NCBI GenBank assembly: GCA_934045075.1
Contig: OW203743.1
Span: 17,997,693 to 18,061,692, forward strand
Length of the DNA: 64,000 nucleotides
Direction of reading: 5' to 3'
Source: Yponomeuta sedellus
Lineage: Eukaryota > Arthropoda > Insecta > Lepidoptera > Yponomeutidae
Each line of letters begins with the position of its first letter. Within the stretch, counting starts at the first letter, position 1. Both the position numbers and the translations under genes were made by a program. Shown piece by piece: positions 1-9,015 of the stretch. The notes under the pieces were generated by a model, which saw only the letters and a list, made by a program, of their open reading frames with translations, did not search any database and was not told where the DNA came from.

Positions 1-436
1 AAGTGGCTCCCCAGCGGCGCCCCCTGCCCCATCGCTACGACGGGGCAAGGAAACGCCGCGTCTCCTCGGGGGGGCCATATAGGCCCCCATACGCTCCAAT
101 GCGCCGCCCCCCCCCATCCCATTGCTAAAACAATGGGACTAGAGGGGGCGGCGCATCGCTGCGAGGCCCGTCGCGTCGCTCACCAGCGCTTCTCTGATGA
201 AGCAGAGAAGGTGGAGAGCGAGCGCGCGGGCCCTCTCTGTGCCGGAAGGCACCCCCGGATCACGCAGGGGCGCCTTCCGGCCCGCCGTGTTACAGGAGGA
301 GAGTCCCCTGACCCTCCGCCCACGGCCCTGGTCCGACTGGTACGAGGCGCACAAGGCGCCCCCCCCAGCCGGACCTCCTCCTCTTGGTCGCCCGGGTCCC
401 GCTCCACAGTGTGAAACAGGGCCCAGGCGACTAGAC

Positions 437-596
437 GGTCGCAGGGGATAGGGAGAGAGGCGCACCGCTATACCAGCACTCCTCTTCCCCTGCGACCCCA
501 CCGCGTCCGCCATCAACCGGTGGCGGCCCCGGTAAGGCCGCGGCAGGCAGGGAGAGCGGCGCACCGTAATACCGGCACTCCTCTCCCGCCGCGGCC
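437..596 (-). ncRNA. Twin 61-nt structured RNA modules
   Basis: Two modules, 437-497 and 536-596, are each 61 nt long. The internal sequence is nearly identical (GAGTGCYGGTATTRCGGTGC, R/Y read on the minus strand). Each is closed by a different outer stem: GGTCGCAGGGG with CCCCTGCGACC in one, GGCCGCGGC with GCCGCGGCC in the other. A shared core with independently paired closing stems is what a duplicated, folded RNA domain would show. A hairpin CCACCG/CGGTGG lies between them. Six of the nine copies keep both modules; copies 2, 4 and 9 lack both. Role unknown. Confidence 0.6.
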
Positions 597-717
597 TCCT
601 CCCTTCGGCTGCGATGCCGCCCATACGACATCGCAGCCCGCCTCAGTGGCGGTGCTGCCCATACAGCACCGCCACCTACTGACCGCTCAACTCGCGAGCG
701 AGGAGCGGTCCCTCCTG

Positions 718-802
718 GGTTGCTCTTAGTTTCACCGTGGCGGTCCTGAACCACGGCTACTTAGCCCCCTCGCCACGACAAGGCGGCAACCGTCGAGGGG
801 GA
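718..802 (-). ncRNA. HDV-like self-cleaving ribozyme, 5' end of short retroposon copy 1
   Basis: Read on the minus strand from 802: P1 CCCCCTC pairs with GAGGGGG (7 bp); P2 GGTTGC pairs with GCAACC at 723-718; P3 is GCC/GGC with loop TTGTCGT; P4 is CCGTGG/CCACGG. The joining strand before P2' carries C-T-A-A at 729-726, matching the CNRA catalytic motif of HDV-like ribozymes. Other copies have CCAA or CAAA here, so only the free N position varies. The predicted cleavage point is the first base of P1, which is where the element starts apart from the six extra junction bases. P1.1 is not obvious and the P4-to-P2 joint is longer than usual, so activity is inferred. Confidence 0.7.
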
Positions 803-808
803 CACGGA

Positions 809-836
809 GGTTAGGTTAGGTTAGGTTAGGTTAGGT
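809..836. repeat. Telomeric repeat tract
   Basis: About five units of the pentanucleotide, read as AGGTT on the + strand, between short copy 1 and the poly(T) of the RNase H LINE. Confidence 0.95.
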
Positions 837-1013
837 TTTTTTTTTTTTTTTCATTCTAAAGTCTTTTTGTTGGAATATGGGTATTATTTAGAGGCTCAGT
901 AGGATTAGTGTTGCAGGGAGAAGGTGGTCGACTTTGAGCCTGCTATTGGATACAGGCCCATTGCCGCCAAATATTTGTTACTCAGGAGTTAGGTTGGGTT
1001 ATTTCAGTTTGAT

Positions 1014-4000
1014 TTATGTGCCATTTATGTTCTTTAGTCGTTTAATTATGGTTTCTACGTGGTTAATGAAGTATTCTGTAGCTGTTTCGTGTTTGATTGT
1101 TGCTAATAGGTCGTAAGGTTCTTGTCTTATCATGTTGCAAAACATTTCGTATTTGGTTCTTGTTTTTTCAAATATCGGGCATTCTTTTAGTAGATGGTGA
1201 GTATTTTGAGTGGTATTGTTATCACATGGGCATTGGTCGTTGTCTATTATTTTGAATTTGTGGAGGTAAGATTTATGGTATCCATGTCCGGTGAGAATTT
1301 GGGTGAGTGAGAAGGACGGTTTTACTGTTTTACGGAACTCTGTTATTTGATGGATATTTTTAAAGTAATGTCCGTTGCCCCTTGAGGAGCCGATTCGTAC
1401 TCCTTTTGCCATGCTGTGAGTGTGCGTTGTTTGAGGAGGCGCTTGACGTAAGATAGTGGGCAAACATTCATCTCCGAGGCTGTCTTTTTGAGTGCCGCTG
1501 CCTTGGCTGCAGCGTCCGCGGATTCATTGCCCTCTATACCCACGTGTGCTTTTGTCCACGCAAAGTTGGTGGATCTGTTGTTTGTGATCAGATGGAAAAG
1601 GCTGTTATGGATCTGATTTACTATGGGATCTGTATTACTTCGGTCTTGTATGGCTTTTAAGGAGGAGAGGGAGTCAGTGAAGATGGTGGCCGAGGAGTAA
1701 TTCGTGTTGCAGAGCCACTCCAAGGCTTTAGCTATAGCTAGCAATTCGCACATGAAGACTGTGGCGGTGCGGCAAAGTTTAAATTTTTTAGTTATATTAT
1801 GGTTCTGGCCTGGCAGTGTAACGACAAATGAGGCTCCCGTTTCGCCTGTTTCCTGCTTGCTGCCGTCCGTATAAATGCTAGGGTTATTCGGGTCTGACAA
1901 GGCATCAGTTTCTTCTTGGTTTGTCGCTATTTCGTATTTTATAGTGACACGTTTTGCCGGGTGTAGGAGGCTAGATATTTTTACTCTTTTGTGGAGCCTT
2001 ATATCACCAGGTAGATCCGGACATATGCCTGACTTCTTGGTATGGTAGGTTTCACTTGTTTCATCTACTACCAGGTGCAGAGGTGGAAATTGGGCCAGCG
2101 CTTCCGCAGCCACAGCTGAGATTGTGTGAAATCCTCGGATTGCTCTGATGGCGAACACTCTCTGGAAGGATCTGAGGGCTCGGCGGACGGAGTAGAACCT
2201 AGTAGCAGTGCCCCAGATTCCGGCCGCATATGTGATTGTGGGCACTACAACCTGTCTATAGATACACTCCACGTTCTCCGAGTGTACGCCCCAAGTTGGT
2301 CTGACAAACTTGCAGAGGTTTTTAAAGAGTTTTGTCGCTTTCTTGATGACATAATGTACGTGCTGGATAAAATTTAGTTTATTGTCTATGATAACTCCTA
2401 GCAGTTTTATCTGATCAGAGAGAGGAATTATAACGCTGCCCATTAGTAGTACAGCGCGCCGGGATTGTGCGGTAAATGCAATTGCTTGGGTCTTTTCCGG
2501 GCTGAACGTCAATTTCACTCTCTCGCTCCAGGCACCAATATCGCGGAGGCAGGTTGCGGCTATAGCCTCTACCTCCTCTCTGGTCTTGGCCTCGATCGTC
2601 AGCAGCACATCGTCCGCGAAGGCTTGTATGTGAGCGCCTTCTGGGAGCGGCAGTTCAAGGAGCTCGTCGAGTATTAGGTTCCAGAAAACTGGGCCACAGG
2701 CCGAGCCCTGAACGCATCCCTTGGTCATATTTTTGGACGCTGTGCTGCTGCCGTAGCACAGAGAAACTATTCTGTCGGTGAAGTAGCTTTTTATGAGCGT
2801 AAATATGTTACTCGGACATTTCACGTGCCTCAGTCGCTCAAAGAGTGCAGGCCACCAGGCGTTGTCGAAGGCTGCTTTGATGTCCAGAGATATCGCTACC
2901 ACTTGCCGGCCCGCAGATTTGGCTGTCTTGATGACACTGAGGGCGTTGTCAAGAGCGTCTACAGTCGATGTTTGCTCTCTAAATCCGTACTGGGCACTAC
3001 TCAGAGTGTTTTCGGTTTCTGCCTTGTGGATTATCCGCTTGATCATCAGCTTTTCCAGAATTTTACCGAGAACTGAGATTAGGCCGATCGGTCTGTACGA
3101 GCTGAGGGCTTCCATGTCGGTTTTATTGGGTTTAGGGAGGATTTTCACTATGGCCTTCTTCCATGATCTTGGGAAATACCCAGTTTTTAAACATCTGTTA
3201 TATATTGCAGTCAGGAGTTCCGGTTGCGCCTCAAACAACTCTCGGCAAATGTCTGAGGTCAGGTGGTCATCCCCTGGTGCCTTTTTTGGATTTGTCTGAC
3301 CGAAGCACTCGCGGATCTCCTCGACTGTGAAGGGCAGATCTTCTTCAGTTTCTGGGGAGGTGGTCATTTTCATTCGTAGGTGGCGATGGTGGTCATGTGT
3401 GTCGGGTGTGTCGTCGGGGTAAAAGTGTTTGAGCAGTGTCGTTGCGGTGTCATAGCATGAGTTGGTGTAAGTGTCCTCGCTCTTTAGGGTTTGAGGTGGT
3501 TTCCTAGGAGGTGCCTCTTTGATGATGCGGTTTGTGACTGCCCAGACGTCTTCTTTACCCTGCGCCTCGCAAAACTGTCTGAAGTGATCTGTAGACGTTT
3601 TTGAGATCGATTTGGCATACTCGAGTTTCGCTAGCCGGTACGCTTCCAGGACTTCATCGAGGGGTCTATTCGACTTCTTGAGGTCGTGGAGTCGATGGTG
3701 GAGTTTGATGCATTCCTTCTTCTGTTGCTCCAGAGCATCGGACCACCAGGGGTTGTAGTGTTTAGCGCCCGGCCTGGGACGGAATACTTTACTGCAGATG
3801 TCCTGTGTAGTACTGGTCAATTGGCCTACCATGCGGTCCAGCTCAGCATCAGAGAGTATGTCGATATTTGTTTGTTCCGCGAGTGGTTGCAGGGCGACGG
3901 TCAGTGCCATGCGGAATTCGGGCCAGTTGGCTCGGAAGGTGGAGTATTTGAAGGTGGTGTTACTCTTGATCCTCTCCGGCCTACGTGGAGTCTCCAGCTG

Positions 4001-4669
4001 GAATTCAACTGCGTTGTGGTCGGAGGTGGGGCAGGCTTCTCGGTTAACGCGCCAGCTACTCACGGCGTCGACGAGATTCTGGGATGCATATGTGACGTCA
4101 ACTATTGACGAGCAGTGGGCTCCATGTCTGATGGCCTCGAACGTCGGCTCGCTGCCACAGTTGCACCCCACCAAATCATTAGACGCCATAAGTGCCGCGA
4201 ACTCGTCACCCCGAGAGTCCGACTTGGCCGTGCCCCACTCCTGGTGGGCCCCGTTAACATCACCGCCTAGTAACCGCAGTGATGATCCGGCAGATTGTAG
4301 GAGGACATGTACTTTGTCTATCGTATGGTCGTTGTCGGTGTCTGGTTCTATATAAAAGGAGGCTACGTCCATGCTCCTGGGGCCCAGATTGATGCGGATG
4401 ACTGCCAAGTTCGCGGTTGATAATTGTGTGATACCGAGGGCGGCTATTGTAGATTTGGTGGCGATGCAGGCCTTGACGCGCAACCCTTTGGAGAACTGAT
4501 AAATGTTTAGGCCTGGTGGTGCTTTCATCTCGAGAGTAGAGCCAACGTAGGGCTCTGAGATGAGGGCTATGTCGTAGTTGTTTTTGTTGAAATATGTGAA
4601 GAATTCCTGTTGCGATACATAACTACGCTGTACATTGCATTGGATGATTTTGAGAGAGCTAGTAACCAT
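1014..4669 (-). pseudogene. ORF2: endonuclease-RT-RNase H polyprotein, one frameshift
   Basis: This would nick target DNA and reverse-transcribe the element RNA there. An APE-type endonuclease starts the frame (IIQCNVQ, LISEPY, GGDVNGAH near residue 136, TSDHNAVEF). The reverse transcriptase follows, with YRPIGLISVLGKILEK, YGFREQTSTVDAL, SLDIKAAFD and FADD near residue 685. RNase H has YTDGSK (about 930), ELLAIAKALEW, TDSLSSLKAI and AHVGIEGNESAD (about 1040). The first frame is open from 4669 to 1343. The C-terminal zinc-binding part (LTQILTGHG, then C-x-C-x9-H-x4-C) continues in another frame to the stop at 1014. The frame change lies near 1375-1400, beside a CCCC run, and a single-base indel would explain it. 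Without it the protein would be about 1,220 residues. The ATG overlaps the end of ORF1 by 11 nt. Confidence 0.85.
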
Positions 4670-6146
4670 AATCTGTATTTTCTTCGAGGGATTTGATGGC
4701 TTTAATTATTTTGGGGCATTTATGAGAATCTAGAGCAGAGTGGTTTGTGACAGCGTTTTTGGATTGGATGCAGTTGTAACAGGACTTCTTAGTTTCGTCA
4801 GATTTGACCGGACAAGAGGTCATGTGGTGCGAGGTGGAGCCGCAGTGGGCGCACGGGTAGAAGTCAGCAGTGCATTTGTTGTTAGTGTGCCCGAATTGCA
4901 GGCACTTGTAGCACTGCACGAAGCGGCTGAAGTCCGCCACGTGCACCCTCTGGTGCTCCACGTTAGCTCGCTCCGCATCCACCAACGCACGTCGTACAGT
5001 GGGAGCCACTTCTATGACTGCGTTATATAGGTGTTCGTTACGGTTTTTCAGCAGGAAGCACAATCGGATGTCTTCGTTCGCGATTTGGTTTTGCTGGCTC
5101 AGGATCTGTATTAGGTCGTCGCGGTGGACGTCCTTGCTGACGCCTTTTAAGATAAGGAGTGGGCGACGGAGCCTGGACTCTTCCGCCATGATGTTCGGCA
5201 CGTCGTTGACCTTTTTGATGGTTTCATCGCGTTGCTGGATAGTTTCGAAATCGACTTTGACCATATTGTTTTTCAAGGATCGGACTTTAGATGGCGCAAA
5301 AGTAGTGTCACGGAATGAGACGTTCTTGCGCCATTCCTCATACACATCGGACTGCCTATCGCCGGACTGCTTGCTTCTGACGATGATTGATGGGAGCGTG
5401 CGTGTGCGTAATGGTGGTTGCTTCGGGGGCGGAGCGGATACCGCTGCAGCGTACGATCTGGTTGGGAGTGCAGGTGGTGGGGGCGAGGCATTCTTGATTT
5501 CCCTGAGCTCTTCGCGGATGGTGTCCCTGATGGTGGAGAGTATGCTCTCGCTGCTCTCACTTCTTGGGACCGACGTGCTTGGGGGCTCGATTGTGGACGG
5601 GATCGTGGGCAATTTCATGAGCGCTTGGGTGGCCCTCTGGATCTCCAGGGTAGCGGCGGCGATCAGTTTTTTGTTCAGAGTTGTTACACTCTTGCCCTCG
5701 TTTACCGCGCCGTTTATGGCTTCTGAGAGCTTGTTCACGGTCGCCACAAACGAGTCCAGGCTAGTCACATCCGCAGCGAGCGCTGGCAACTCAGGTGTAG
5801 TGGTTGCATTTCGCTTGACGGGCTTCGCCGACTTGCCCTTAGGCGCCACAGGTGGTGAAAGCGCTTGAACGGGTTGAGTTGTAAGGGGATTAGGGCTAAG
5901 TTGGGTGAAGGGGACAAGGGAAGACGCCAGATCGAGCAGCGGGGCAGTATGCGCCTCGAGTGATAACGAAACCGGGGACGCTACGGGGGGCTGAGCAACA
6001 TTAGAAGCGGCGGCGCCTCCAGAATCCGACGCAGTACCAGAGCCAGGCGGAACCGAAATGGCGCGGTAGGCTCTAGTAGTCGCTGGAAGCGGTGGTGATG
6101 ACGTAGCATCCACCCCCTTTCTAGGGGGCGAGCGAGAGAGCACCAT
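4659..6146 (-). CDS. ORF1: gag-like nucleic-acid-binding protein of RNase H LINE
   Basis: A 495-residue protein that should coat element RNA in a ribonucleoprotein particle. The N-terminal third is low-complexity, rich in Ser, Pro and Ala. Residues near 340-400 look like the gag RNA-binding domain that precedes the zinc knuckles in R1/jockey ORF1s (ILKGVSKDV, IQILSQQN, then a VRRAL/VEHQRVHV segment). Three cysteine-histidine clusters end the protein between about residues 410 and 475: CYKCLQFGHTNNKC, CAHCGSTSHHMTSC and a looser CYNC...HKC. The last codons overlap the ORF2 start in a different frame, which implies reinitiation or a frameshift for ORF2 translation. The frame is intact, unlike ORF2. 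Confidence 0.85.
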   Translation of the reverse strand: MVLSRSPPRKGVDATSSPPLPATTRAYRAISVPPGSGTASDSGGAAASNVAQPPVASPVSLSLEAHTAPLLDLASSLVPFTQLSPNPLTTQPVQALSPPVAPKGKSAKPVKRNATTTPELPALAADVTSLDSFVATVNKLSEAINGAVNEGKSVTTLNKKLIAAATLEIQRATQALMKLPTIPSTIEPPSTSVPRSESSESILSTIRDTIREELREIKNASPPPPALPTRSYAAAVSAPPPKQPPLRTRTLPSIIVRSKQSGDRQSDVYEEWRKNVSFRDTTFAPSKVRSLKNNMVKVDFETIQQRDETIKKVNDVPNIMAEESRLRRPLLILKGVSKDVHRDDLIQILSQQNQIANEDIRLCFLLKNRNEHLYNAVIEVAPTVRRALVDAERANVEHQRVHVADFSRFVQCYKCLQFGHTNNKCTADFYPCAHCGSTSHHMTSCPVKSDETKKSCYNCIQSKNAVTNHSALDSHKCPKIIKAIKSLEENTDYGY

Positions 6147-6516
6147 TTGGGGAAAATCAGAGTTTTAACGGTTTTTTAGATAACTATAAGAGCTATTTTT
6201 TCCCCTTTTGCAGATTCGCGAAGCGCGGGGGCGGCTCCGGACACCAACTGAGCTGTTCTGAGCTGAGCAAAAATGGGACGATTGCCCGGTGCGAACCGTG
6301 GCAGTTAAAACGGGTTTGAGGGGGAATTTAAGGATTTATTTAAGAAAATGTGTGTTTTTAGTAGGAAAATCGTAGTTTTAACGGTTTTTTTTTTAAGAAA
6401 ACTATTAGAGCTAAATCTTTTCTTTTTGCAGATTCGCGAAGCCGGCGACGAGACGCGTCCAACGAGGTGCGGCAAGAGTAGGTGGGAGCAAAAACTAAAA
6501 TGAGTTTATACGTGGT
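6147..6516 (-). promoter_or_regulatory. 5' UTR of RNase H LINE with an internal tandem repeat
   Basis: A segment at about 6151-6220 recurs at about 6366-6441 (period near 215 bp). Both contain GTTTTAACGGTTTTTT, an AACTAT-AGAGCTA stretch and TTTTGCAGATTCGCGAAG on the + strand. Tandem 5' UTR units in LINEs often carry promoter activity; that is an inference here. The 5' terminus is placed at 6514-6517 where TTAGG begins. Confidence 0.55.
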
Positions 6517-6520
6517 TAGG

Positions 6521-7357
6521 TTTTTTTTTTTTTTGGTTACGCGGGGGAATGCATTTACGCACTTCACCACTCTGCTGTCAGGGGACAACAGAGCGGCTTC
6601 GTGTGGGACTCCCAGCCTGAGGGCTGGACTACCCACTAAACCCCCGCGGTGATCCTCCTCTCCTCTACCGGGTCGCGGGGTAGGCCAAAGGTTAAGTCAC
6701 CGCGACCCGGCAAGAGGTCGCCCCTCAACGTGAGGGGCTCGACTAGTGGGGGAGCCAAAGTGGCTCCCCAGCGGCGCCCCCTGCCCCATCGCTACGACGG
6801 GGCAAGGAAACGCCGCGTCTTCTCGGGGGGGCCATAAGGGCCCCCATACGCTCCAATGCGCCGCCCCCCCACATCACATTGCTAAAACAATGGGACTAGA
6901 GGGGGCGGCGCATCGCTGCGAGGCCCGTCGCGTCGCTCACCAGCGCTTCTCTGAGAACAGAGAAGGTGGAGAGCGAGCGCGCGGGCCCTCTCTGTGCCGG
7001 AAGGCACCCCCGGATCACGCAGGGGCGCCCTCCGGCCCGCCGTGTTAGAGGCGGAGAGTCCCCTGACCCCCCGCCCACGGCACTGATCCGACTGGTACGA
7101 GGCGCCCGGAGGCGCCCCCCCCCAGCCGGACCTCCTCCTCTTGGTCGCTTGGGTCCCACTCCACGGTGTGAAGCAGGGCCCAAGCGACTAAACGGTCGCG
7201 GTGCTGCCCAAACAGCACCGCCACCTACTGACCGCTCAACTCGCAAGCGAGGAGCGGTCCCTCCGCGGTTGCTCTTTGTTTCACCGTGGTCCCGCAACCA
7301 CGGCTACTAAAGCCCCCTCGCCACGACAAGGCGGCAACCGTGGAGGGGGATACGTTG
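6521..7357 (-). mobile_element. Short telomeric retroposon, copy 2 (short subtype)
   Basis: Complete copy with poly(T) 6521-6534 on its left (its tail) and 5' end at 7349, followed by eight extra bases before TTAGG. It belongs to the short subtype: the stretch holding the twin 61-nt modules is absent, and the CAGCACCGC hairpin runs straight into the body. The 3' terminus has the fold shared with family A: a closing stem CGCGGGGG/CCCCCGCG and a hairpin CTCTGTTGTC/GACAGCAGAG with loop CCCT. Non-coding. Confidence 0.85.
7267..7349 (-). ncRNA. HDV-like ribozyme, short copy 2
   Basis: Same fold as copy 1, with P1 CCCCCTC/GAGGGGG, P2 GGTTGC/GCAACC and P4 CCGTGGT/ACCACGG. The CNRA motif is CAAA. 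J1/2 has one substitution. Confidence 0.65.
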
Positions 7358-7364
7358 TTAGGTT

Positions 7365-7367
<3 letters not shown>
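7358..7367. repeat. Telomeric repeat tract
   Basis: Two units (TTAGGTTAGG) before the 80-nt poly(T) of copy 3. Confidence 0.9.
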
Positions 7368-7448
<81 letters not shown>

Positions 7449-8473
7449 GTAACGCGGGGGAATGCATTTACGCACTTCACCACTCTGCTGTCAGGGGACA
7501 ACAGAGCGGCTTCGTGTGGGACTCCCAGCCCGAGGGCTGGACTACCCACTAAACCCCCGCGGTGATCCTCCTCTCCTCTACCGGGTCGCGGGGTAGGCCA
7601 AAGGTTAAATCACCGCGACCCGGCAAGAGGTCGCCCCTCCACGTGAGGGGCTCGACTGGTGGGGGAGCCAGAGTGGCTCCCCAGCGGCGCCCCCTGCCCC
7701 ATCGCTACGACGGGGCAAGGAAACGCCGCGTCTCCTCAGGGGGGCCATATAGGCCCCCATACGCTCCAACGCGCCGCCCTCCCCCGACCCATTGCCCATA
7801 CAATAGGACAAGAGGAGGGCGGCGCATCGCTGCGAGGCCCGTCGCGTCGCTCACCAGCGCTTCTCTGATGAAGCAGAGAAGGTGGAGAGCGAGCGCGCGG
7901 GCCCTCTCTGTGCCGGAAGGCACCCCCGGATCACGCAGGGGCGCCTTCCGGCCCGCCGTGTTAGAGGCGGAGAGTCCCCTGACCCTCCGCCCACGGCCCT
8001 GGTCCGACTGGTACGAGGCGCACAAGGCGCCCCCCCCAGCCGGACCTCCTCCTCTTGGTCGCCCGGGTCCCGCTCCACAGTGTGAAACAGGGCCCAGGCG
8101 ACTAAACGGTCGCAGGGGATAGGGAGAGAGGCGCACCGCAATACCAGCACTCCTCCTCCCCTGCGACCCCACCGCGTCCGCCATCAACCGGTGGCGGCCC
8201 CGGTAAGGCCGCGGCAGGCAGGGAGAGCGGCGCACCGTAATACCGGCACTCCTCTCCCGCCGCGGCCTCCTCCCTTCGGCTGCGATGCCGCCCATACGAC
8301 ATCGCAGCCCGCCTCAGTGGCGGTGCTGCCCATACAGCACCGCCACCTACTGACCGCTCAACTCGCGAGCGAGGAGCGGTCCCTCCTGGGTTGCTCTTGG
8401 TTTCACCGTGGCGGTCCTGAACCACGGCTACTTAGCCCCCTCGCCACGACAAGGCGGCAACCGTCGAGGGGGG
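7368..8473 (-). mobile_element. Short telomeric retroposon, copy 3 (long subtype)
   Basis: Complete copy with an 80-nt poly(T) at 7368-7447 and 5' end at 8472/8473. Both 61-nt modules are present. Its body is very close to copy 1, including the GATGAAGCAGAG variant near 7867. Non-coding. Confidence 0.85.
8389..8472 (-). ncRNA. HDV-like ribozyme, short copy 3
   Basis: P1 8472-8466, P2' GCAACC at 8394-8389, CNRA motif CCAA, P4 CCGTGG/CCACGG. Same core as copy 1. Confidence 0.65.
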
Positions 8474-8597
<124 letters not shown>

Positions 8598-8601
8598 GTT
8601 A

Positions 8602-8710
8602 CGCGGGGGAATGCATTTACGCACTTCGGCGCCCTGCTGTCGGGGGACAACAGGGCGCCTTTGTGTGGGACTCCCAGCCCGAAGGCTGGACTACCCACTA
8701 AACCCCCGCG
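8602..8710 (-). promoter_or_regulatory. 3' terminal RNA fold of family A
   Basis: A closing stem CGCGGGGG/CCCCCGCG encloses three hairpins and abuts poly(A). Hairpin 1 is GTGGG/CCCAC around an inner CCAGCC/GGCTGG stem. Hairpin 2 is a 14-bp GGCGCCCTGTTGTC/GACAGCAGGGCGCC stem with loop CCCC. Hairpin 3 is TGCG-TAAA-TGCA. It follows a TTTAGT motif. Copies 2 and 3 change both sides of hairpin 2. Probably the signal the reverse transcriptase recognises on its template, as 3' UTR structure is for related elements. Confidence 0.75.
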
Positions 8711-9015
8711 GTGTTCCTCCTCTACTCTACCGGGTCACGGGATATGCCAGAGGTTAAGTCACCGCGACCCGGCGAGAGGGCGTCCCATAGGACTCTCCTT
8801 GTGAGGGGGGGCCGCGTGGACCCCCCCTGCGCTATGAAAGCGTCGACTTGCCCGCACGGCCGCCCCCCGGGGCTCCTCTGTATTCAGAGGAGGCCGTGGG
8901 CGGGCGCGCGGGCACCCTATGTTTTGCCGGAAGGCACCCCGGAACACACGAGGGCGCCTTCCGGCTCGCCGTGATGTTGGGCGGGGGGTCCCCCGACCCT
9001 CCGCCCACGGCCGCT

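Larger units (their letters stand above)
1..808 (-). mobile_element. Short telomeric retroposon, copy 1 (long subtype, 3' end outside window)
   Basis: This is a non-coding, GC-rich element of about 1 kb in minus orientation. Its 3' part and poly(A) lie left of the window; its 5' end is at 802, followed by six extra bases (acacgg) and then the telomere repeat. The same unit recurs eight more times in the window with the same 5' end, so this is a defined family and not a set of random truncations. The 5' half is a chain of hairpins: an HDV-like ribozyme at the terminus, stem-loops at 681-710, 646-675 and 607-638, and twin 61-nt modules at 536-596 and 437-497. The 3' half resembles the 3' UTR of family A. 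No open frame is credible: frames that look similar to other copies do so in two registers at once, which indicates nucleotide-level similarity. Confidence 0.85.
837..6516 (-). mobile_element. RNase H-encoding non-LTR retrotransposon in telomeric repeats
   Basis: A full-length LINE in minus orientation: poly(T) at 837-851 (its poly(A) tail), a short 3' UTR to 1013, ORF2 at 1014-4669, ORF1 at 4659-6146 and a 5' UTR to about 6516. It differs from every other element here. It is AT-richer, its ORF2 carries RNase H, its ORFs overlap by 11 nt, its 3' UTR is only about 160 nt, and I do not see the 3' fold shared by the other families. Telomere repeats flank both sides. Clade placement within the R1/LOA/I group is not certain. 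It is old enough to have one frameshift in ORF2. Confidence 0.85.

Noticed and set aside
139..624. Minus-strand open frames of 100-200 codons in the short retroposons, similar from copy to copy
   Set aside because: Similarity is equally strong in a second register, there is no start context or known domain, and the hairpins explain the conservation. GC-rich sequence yields such frames by chance.
7281..7475. Frames coding poly-Lys or poly-Phe
   Set aside because: These are just the poly(A)/poly(T) tails of retroposons.
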